A DNA stretch of 64,000 nt from Thioalkalivibrio versutus (lineage in GTDB: Bacteria > Pseudomonadota > Gammaproteobacteria > Ectothiorhodospirales > Ectothiorhodospiraceae): positions 1 to 64,000 of the forward strand of contig NZ_MVAR01000031.1 of the NCBI RefSeq assembly GCF_001999325.1, written 5' to 3'. The position numbers and the translations under genes are program-made. The notes below the pieces were generated by a model. That model saw only the letters and a program-made list of their open reading frames with translations, searched no databases and was not told the origin of the DNA. How positions within the stretch are numbered: position 1 is the first letter of the stretch; the number at the start of each line of letters is the position of its first letter. Shown one piece after another: positions 59,922 to 64,000 of this stretch.

Positions 59922-61226
59922 CTACGCGTCTTCGTCCAGCAGGTCGCGGATCTGGTCGATCACGCCGGGTTCGGTCCATTCGATGGCGCCGAACAGGTAG
60001 TAGCGCAGGCGGCCCTTGCGGTCGACGACGTAGCTGGTGGGGTAGGCCATCGCGCGCCAGTCGTCGAGGGAGTCCTGTTCCGGATCGAGGAGGATGGTGA
60101 ACTCGGTCTGCACCTCGTCCTCGATGAAGCGTTGGATGGTGTCCTCGTCCTCGCCCAGGTTCACCGCCAGGATGCGAAAGCCTTCGTCGCGCAGTTCGTC
60201 CTCCAGCAGTTGCATGGACGGCATCTCGTGCACGCAGGGCGGGCACCAGCTGGCCCAGAAATTGATCAGCACCACCTCGCCGCGATAGTCCTCCAGTCGA
60301 TGGATATCCCCCGCCAGGTCGGGCCGCTCCAGCGGCGGGGCCGCCACGGGTTCATCCAGGGCGTTGAGCTGTGCGTCGGTGCCGCTTGGGGTGCGTACTG
60401 CCAGGTCCGTGTCCGGTCCGGCCACGGCGGGTGTGCGTTGATGAGGCAGCCGCGTCAGCAGTTCCAAGGCGAAGATGATTTCGCGGTGGAAGGTCTCGCT
60501 GGCGAGTCGCTCGGCTTCGGTCGCATCGGGGCGGAAGAAGAAGCGGTCGCGGATCCCGGGAAGCAGGCGCGCCCCCACTGCACTGCCGCCCTCGGTCAGC
60601 CCGCTGCGAATCCGCCCGAGATGCTGGCGCTGGGGCGACTGGGCCGGTTGCAGGATGTACACCGGCAGATTGGTCAGCCGGACGATGGGTTGTAGTTCGG
60701 CCTCATCGGTATCCACGCCGGTATGCAGGAAGGGGCTGGTCATCAGCAGTCCGGCCAGGTAGTCCGCCTCGGGGTGGGCTTGTTGCCACTGGTACAGGCC
60801 GGTGAGCAGCCAGGGCAGGGCACGGTCATGCCCGAAGGCATAGACCGGTCGTCCGGTATCGGTGTGGGTTGCCTCGATCAGGTCCGTCACCGTGGCGGTG
60901 GGCATGTCGTCGAAGCTGGATGCCGCCTCGGGCAGGAAGTGGCCGGTGAACGGATCGGCCAGCCAGGTCTCGACCCCGGCCGCCTGCAGCGCCAGCGCCT
61001 GTTGTCGATGGCCGTCCTGCAGGCCGTGTTCGGAGGGGAACCACAAAAGCACGGCGTCGCCATCGGCGCGATAGCGTTCCACCGGGATCTCGGCCCCGCC
61101 GGCCTCGATCGAAGCGGCGGCGTCGACTGCGCCCGTCGGGCCGTTCGCCTCCTGCGCCAGTGCGGCGAACGGGATCATCAGCAGGGCCGCGAGGGCAAAC
61201 AGGCGTACGAGAATACGGTGTGTCAT
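59922..61226 (-). CDS. Exported protein with hydrolase-like domain fused to TlpA-type thioredoxin domain, copy 2
   Basis: A 434-residue paralogue of the protein at 50245. It has a signal peptide (about 1-25), an alpha/beta-hydrolase-like region (VLLWFPSEHGLQDGHRQQA, VYAFGHDRALPWLL) and a C-terminal TlpA domain with Cys328-Pro-Pro-Cys331 in INFWASWCPPCVHEMPSM. It is likely a periplasmic thiol oxidoreductase. AAGG precedes the ATG. The two copies lie on either side of the pga island but in opposite orientations. Confidence 0.8.
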   Translation of the reverse strand: MTHRILVRLFALAALLMIPFAALAQEANGPTGAVDAAASIEAGGAEIPVERYRADGDAVLLWFPSEHGLQDGHRQQALALQAAGVETWLADPFTGHFLPEAASSFDDMPTATVTDLIEATHTDTGRPVYAFGHDRALPWLLTGLYQWQQAHPEADYLAGLLMTSPFLHTGVDTDEAELQPIVRLTNLPVYILQPAQSPQRQHLGRIRSGLTEGGSAVGARLLPGIRDRFFFRPDATEAERLASETFHREIIFALELLTRLPHQRTPAVAGPDTDLAVRTPSGTDAQLNALDEPVAAPPLERPDLAGDIHRLEDYRGEVVLINFWASWCPPCVHEMPSMQLLEDELRDEGFRILAVNLGEDEDTIQRFIEDEVQTEFTILLDPEQDSLDDWRAMAYPTSYVVDRKGRLRYYLFGAIEWTEPGVIDQIRDLLDEDA

Positions 61227-61334
61227 GGAAACCTTGGTGAAGGGGCTCGGGAATAGACGCGCGAGAGCTTGATATTGCTCCACGGATCTCCTGCAGGGTG
61301 TCAGGATTGTGTTCGCAGTCGGGGATTCCGGTCC

Positions 61335-62849
61335 CTACAACGCGGGCATGCCTGCAACGGGTATGGGTTCGGCGGGGGCGATCATGATGCGGTCACGTCC
61401 GCCGTCCTTCGCGGCGTACAGGGCCTGGTCGGCGCGTCCCAGCAGCGAGTCCATGGTGTCGCCGGGGTGGAAGCTGGCGATCCCGGCCGAGCAGGTCTGG
61501 CCGTTGGGCATCGCGGTGCGCAGGCGTTCCAGCACGCGGCGGGCCTGCTGCGCATCAATGTGCGGGAACACCACCACGAATTCCTCGCCGCCAAAACGTG
61601 CCAGCAGGTCCGTGGGCCGCAGGATGGGACGCCAGGCATCCACCATTTCCTGCAGCAGGGCATCGCCGGCTGCATGGCCGTGGGAATCGTTGAAGCGCTT
61701 GAAGTGGTCAATATCCAGGAATGCGAGGTTGAGCGGGCCCTGGGTGCGTTCGGCGCGGGCGATCTCGCGGGTTAACTGTTCTTCCAGGTGGCGACGATTG
61801 CCGGCCCCGGTCAGCGGGTCGGTACGCGAGAGGTTCTCCAGGCGCTTGGCCTGGTGCTGGGTCTCGCGCAGCAATCCAGCCATGCGGTACAACACCAGCA
61901 GGAACAGCAGGATGGAGGCGATCGCCGCAACGCGAATGATCTCCATCTCGCTGCCCGCCGTGAACAGGATCACCATCGGCACCAGGACGGACGCGGCGCC
62001 CAGCACGAGCAGACGCCGGCCGGAGAGCTCGGCGTGCGAGATGTGTGCGCGCGGTTCGGTCTTCGCGGAAGGATGCCATGCCGCCGCCACGATCAGGGAA
62101 TAGGCAATCAACCAGAAGGCATCGGTCAGTCCGCCCGCGGTGTACCAGCCGGTGGAGTTGCCGTGGGCGTAGAGCAGGTCGGCCGTCAGATAGGCGAGCA
62201 TCCCCAGGAGGAGGAAACTGTGGGCCGTGATGCCGGTTCGGTGGAGGAACACCAGGCGCAGGACCAGGGGCAGCAGGATCAGGTCCGCGACCGGATAGCC
62301 CGTGGATACCAGCAGTTGCAGCCAGGTCAGGTCGGGGTCGTAGGTGTAGGGTGCGATCAGCAGGGCCCACCCGAGCACCGCGGCCGAAATGCCCACGATC
62401 AGGGCATCCACAAACGCGCCGTCGTCGCGTGCGGTCTGGCTTCCCAGTTGCCACAGCGCGATGGCGAACAGCGGGTATACCGACAGGTAGAAGATATCCG
62501 CGGCTGAGGGGAAGGGTTCCAGGCCCTGCAGATCGAGCCAGTACCAGATGCCGTGGCCGATGGCCGCCAGCGTCAGTACGGTGGCGATCAGGCCCCAGGC
62601 GGTCGCGGCGAATGGCCTCGGCCGGCGCAGTGCGGCGATGCCGACAGCGAGGGCAGCGCTTGTGGTGCCCAGCACGTAGAGACTGCTGGCCAGCAGGCCA
62701 TAGGGCAGGGCGACATAGGTTGCGGTCAGCAGGAGGCCAATGCCCAGAAGAACCTGCCAGGTATCCGGCCGAACGGCCCGGGCGCCGCGATGGTTTCCCC
62801 CGTCAGCGCAGTGCGTGTCGTCGTGCTGGATACTGGCCCATTTCCCCAT
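61335..62849 (-). CDS. Membrane diguanylate cyclase
   Basis: A 504-residue protein that should make c-di-GMP from two GTP. The N-terminal ~335 residues hold about nine hydrophobic segments, an uncharacterised sensor region. The GGDEF domain (about 340-495) has an intact GGEEF (420-424), the GTP-binding FLDIDHFKRFND segment, and the product-inhibition I-site RPTD (411-414) spaced correctly. It probably responds to a membrane or redox cue, and its proximity to pgaCD makes it a candidate activator of PNAG synthesis. The ATG is at 62849. Confidence 0.9.
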   Translation of the reverse strand: MGKWASIQHDDTHCADGGNHRGARAVRPDTWQVLLGIGLLLTATYVALPYGLLASSLYVLGTTSAALAVGIAALRRPRPFAATAWGLIATVLTLAAIGHGIWYWLDLQGLEPFPSAADIFYLSVYPLFAIALWQLGSQTARDDGAFVDALIVGISAAVLGWALLIAPYTYDPDLTWLQLLVSTGYPVADLILLPLVLRLVFLHRTGITAHSFLLLGMLAYLTADLLYAHGNSTGWYTAGGLTDAFWLIAYSLIVAAAWHPSAKTEPRAHISHAELSGRRLLVLGAASVLVPMVILFTAGSEMEIIRVAAIASILLFLLVLYRMAGLLRETQHQAKRLENLSRTDPLTGAGNRRHLEEQLTREIARAERTQGPLNLAFLDIDHFKRFNDSHGHAAGDALLQEMVDAWRPILRPTDLLARFGGEEFVVVFPHIDAQQARRVLERLRTAMPNGQTCSAGIASFHPGDTMDSLLGRADQALYAAKDGGRDRIMIAPAEPIPVAGMPAL

Positions 62850-62912
62850 GGATAATATGGTGACAGACCGATTGCGGGTTGTCCCGTTTCGGCATGCCTC
62901 TTGAGCCGCTCA

Positions 62913-62952
62913 GCCGGGCGCCACGGGCTACAAATAGCCCGTGGCGCCCGGC
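62913..62952. terminator. Very strong 18-bp hairpin between two minus-strand genes
   Basis: Left arm 62913-62930 and right arm 62935-62952 pair perfectly over 18 bp with a four-base loop (CAAA). It lies nine bases after the stop of the small HMA-like gene and 64 bases upstream of the diguanylate cyclase ATG. No T-run follows on the minus strand, so it may block read-through, act as an attenuator or be a repeat unit. Confidence 0.7.
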
Positions 62953-62960
62953 AGGTTACG

Positions 62961-63194
62961 TTACAGGCCGATCAGTTCGGCGTGGACACCGGTCGCGGTT
63001 ACCGTGTCCAGCAGCTTGCGGCTGTCGACCCGTTCCGGATCGTACTCCACCACCATCAGGTGGGGCCGTTCGTCGTGACTGGAGGCGGCCATGACGCCGG
63101 GGAGTTCACGCAGGGTGTCCTGGATGCGCTCGCGGGCCGCGTGGTCGGTGTTTTCGTCGATGTGGATGGTGACATCCGCCATGTGATTGCTCAT
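62961..63194 (-). CDS. Small HMA-like protein without CxxC
   Basis: A 77-residue soluble protein with a ferredoxin-like heavy-metal-associated fold pattern: VTIHIDEN, then LRELPGVMAASSHDERPHLMVVEYDPE in a beta-alpha-beta arrangement and RKLLDTVTATG. The CxxC metal ligands of true HMA domains are absent, so it is unlikely to bind copper in the usual way. The ATG has AAGGAA upstream. It stands alone between a divergent rhodanese fusion gene and the strong hairpin. Confidence 0.68.
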   Translation of the reverse strand: MSNHMADVTIHIDENTDHAARERIQDTLRELPGVMAASSHDERPHLMVVEYDPERVDSRKLLDTVTATGVHAELIGL

Positions 63195-63331
63195 TGGGGG
63201 TTCCTTCGGCTGCTGGGCCGTGTGCCTTTACCCTGAATATAGACACTGTACGGGGTGGCTCAAGCGGAGGCCTGGCCGGCGGCGGAACAGGGGGCTATGG
63301 TGGAGGGATGGACGCCACAAGGAGAATCACG

Positions 63332-64000
63332 ATGCGAGCGATCTGGCTGGGACTGGCCCTTGCCGCGGTAGGTAGTACCGCGCAGGCCGAAGAACTGACG
63401 GGCGACACGCTGCTGGAGGCCGCCAACGCCGAGATCACCAACATCGACAAGGAGGGCCTGCAGGAGTGGATCGCCAGCGAGCCGGACCATGTCGTGATCG
63501 ACGTGCGCACCCGCACCGAGATCGAGCACACCGGCGGGCAGATCCGGTCCAGCGAGACGCTCAATATCCCGCGTGGCTGGATCGAGTTCGAGGTGCCCGG
63601 CGAGATCCCGGACAAGGACACCCCGATCGTCGTCTATTGCGGCCAGAACCTGCGCAGCGTGGCCGCCGCGCAGACCCTGCAGCAGATGGGCTACACCAAC
63701 GTGCAGAACTACCCCGGCGGCTTCTTCGAGTGGCAGGACGCGGGCCTGCCACTGTACGTGCTCGACAAGGCGCGCGACTCGTTCCTTTATGACCGGCCGC
63801 AGGAGGTGACCGATGGCGTGTGGTCGGCGATCGGCGCGACCCAGCCCTCCACCTACGAGAACTCCGGCCACAACAACAACCTGTCGTTCATCATTACCGA
63901 GGACGGCGTGGTGGTGATGAACGCCGGCGACAACTACCTGCTGGCGAAATCACTGCACGAGGAGATCCGGAAGCTCACCGACCAGCCAGTGAAATACGTG
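63332..64000 (+). CDS. Rhodanese/metallo-beta-lactamase fold fusion, partial (continues past window end)
   Basis: The open frame runs to the window edge with 223 residues and no stop. It has a signal peptide (about 1-20, AQA end), a rhodanese domain (about 35-155) with active-site Cys103 in VVYCGQNLRSV, and after residue 165 the beginning of a metallo-beta-lactamase fold (SFIITEDGVVVMNAGDNYLL). Rhodanese-MBL proteins of this type act in persulfide and sulfur metabolism; here it would be periplasmic. AAGGAGA lies before the ATG. Confidence 0.85.
   Translation, partial: MRAIWLGLALAAVGSTAQAEELTGDTLLEAANAEITNIDKEGLQEWIASEPDHVVIDVRTRTEIEHTGGQIRSSETLNIPRGWIEFEVPGEIPDKDTPIVVYCGQNLRSVAAAQTLQQMGYTNVQNYPGGFFEWQDAGLPLYVLDKARDSFLYDRPQEVTDGVWSAIGATQPSTYENSGHNNNLSFIITEDGVVVMNAGDNYLLAKSLHEEIRKLTDQPVKYV

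Noticed and set aside
59023-60246. Upstream extension of the rhodanese reading frame to 632 codons
   Set aside because: The extension runs antisense through the lipoprotein gene and the thioredoxin gene; the ATG at 59022 with a signal peptide is the natural start.

Overview
The window looks like a stretch of chromosome from a GC-rich, sulfur-oxidising, carboxysome-bearing gammaproteobacterium. A Thioalkalivibrio-like member of the Ectothiorhodospiraceae is my best guess. The reasons are the gene order carAB-greA / yhbY / rlmE-ftsH-folP-glmM-tpiA-secG-tRNA-Leu and metY-rimP-nusA-infB-rbfA-truB-rpsO-pnp, a gene for the alpha-carboxysome shell protein CsoS1D, several exported rhodaneses and thioredoxin-like proteins, and acidic tails on cytosolic proteins (e.g. 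RbfA). The genus is an inference; no rRNA is present to confirm it.

Region 1 (1-36.5 kb) is a long housekeeping block, almost all on the + strand. It covers carbamoyl phosphate synthesis, GreA, ribosome maturation, FtsH, folate and cell-wall precursor genes, TpiA, SecG and tRNA-Leu(GAG). The complete 14-gene NADH:quinone oxidoreductase operon nuoA-N plus a DUF2818 gene lies between tRNA-Leu and the initiator tRNA gene metY. Translation and RNA-decay genes follow (rimP to pnp). Promoters are readable before tpiA, nuoA and metY, and intrinsic terminators after ftsH and metY.

Region 2 (36.5-50.2 kb) is mixed accessory chromosome. It holds a PmtA-like methyltransferase, the conserved trio circularly permuted ATP-grasp / alpha-E protein / Anbu proteasome homologue, a tandem pair of exported histidine phosphatases, a host-attachment family protein, a CNNM-type membrane protein, a GNAT gene split by a ~297-bp element with near-perfect 30-bp terminal inverted repeats, an HNH protein, a lipoprotein hydrolase, a Gcr-family membrane protein, and csoS1D coupled to a Nudix hydrolase.

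Region 3 (50.2-64 kb) concerns redox/sulfur functions and biofilm. Two paralogous exported proteins with a hydrolase-like front half and a TlpA-type thioredoxin back half flank a poly-N-acetylglucosamine operon, pgaABCD. That operon sits between two direct repeats of about 147 bp. Each repeat carries the 3' end of a rhodanese gene plus a dispersed repeat: the left copy is a truncated remnant and the right copy belongs to an intact gene. This suggests acquisition by single-crossover integration. A membrane diguanylate cyclase with an intact GGEEF and I-site lies close by and could feed c-di-GMP to PgaCD. The window ends inside a rhodanese/metallo-beta-lactamase fusion gene.
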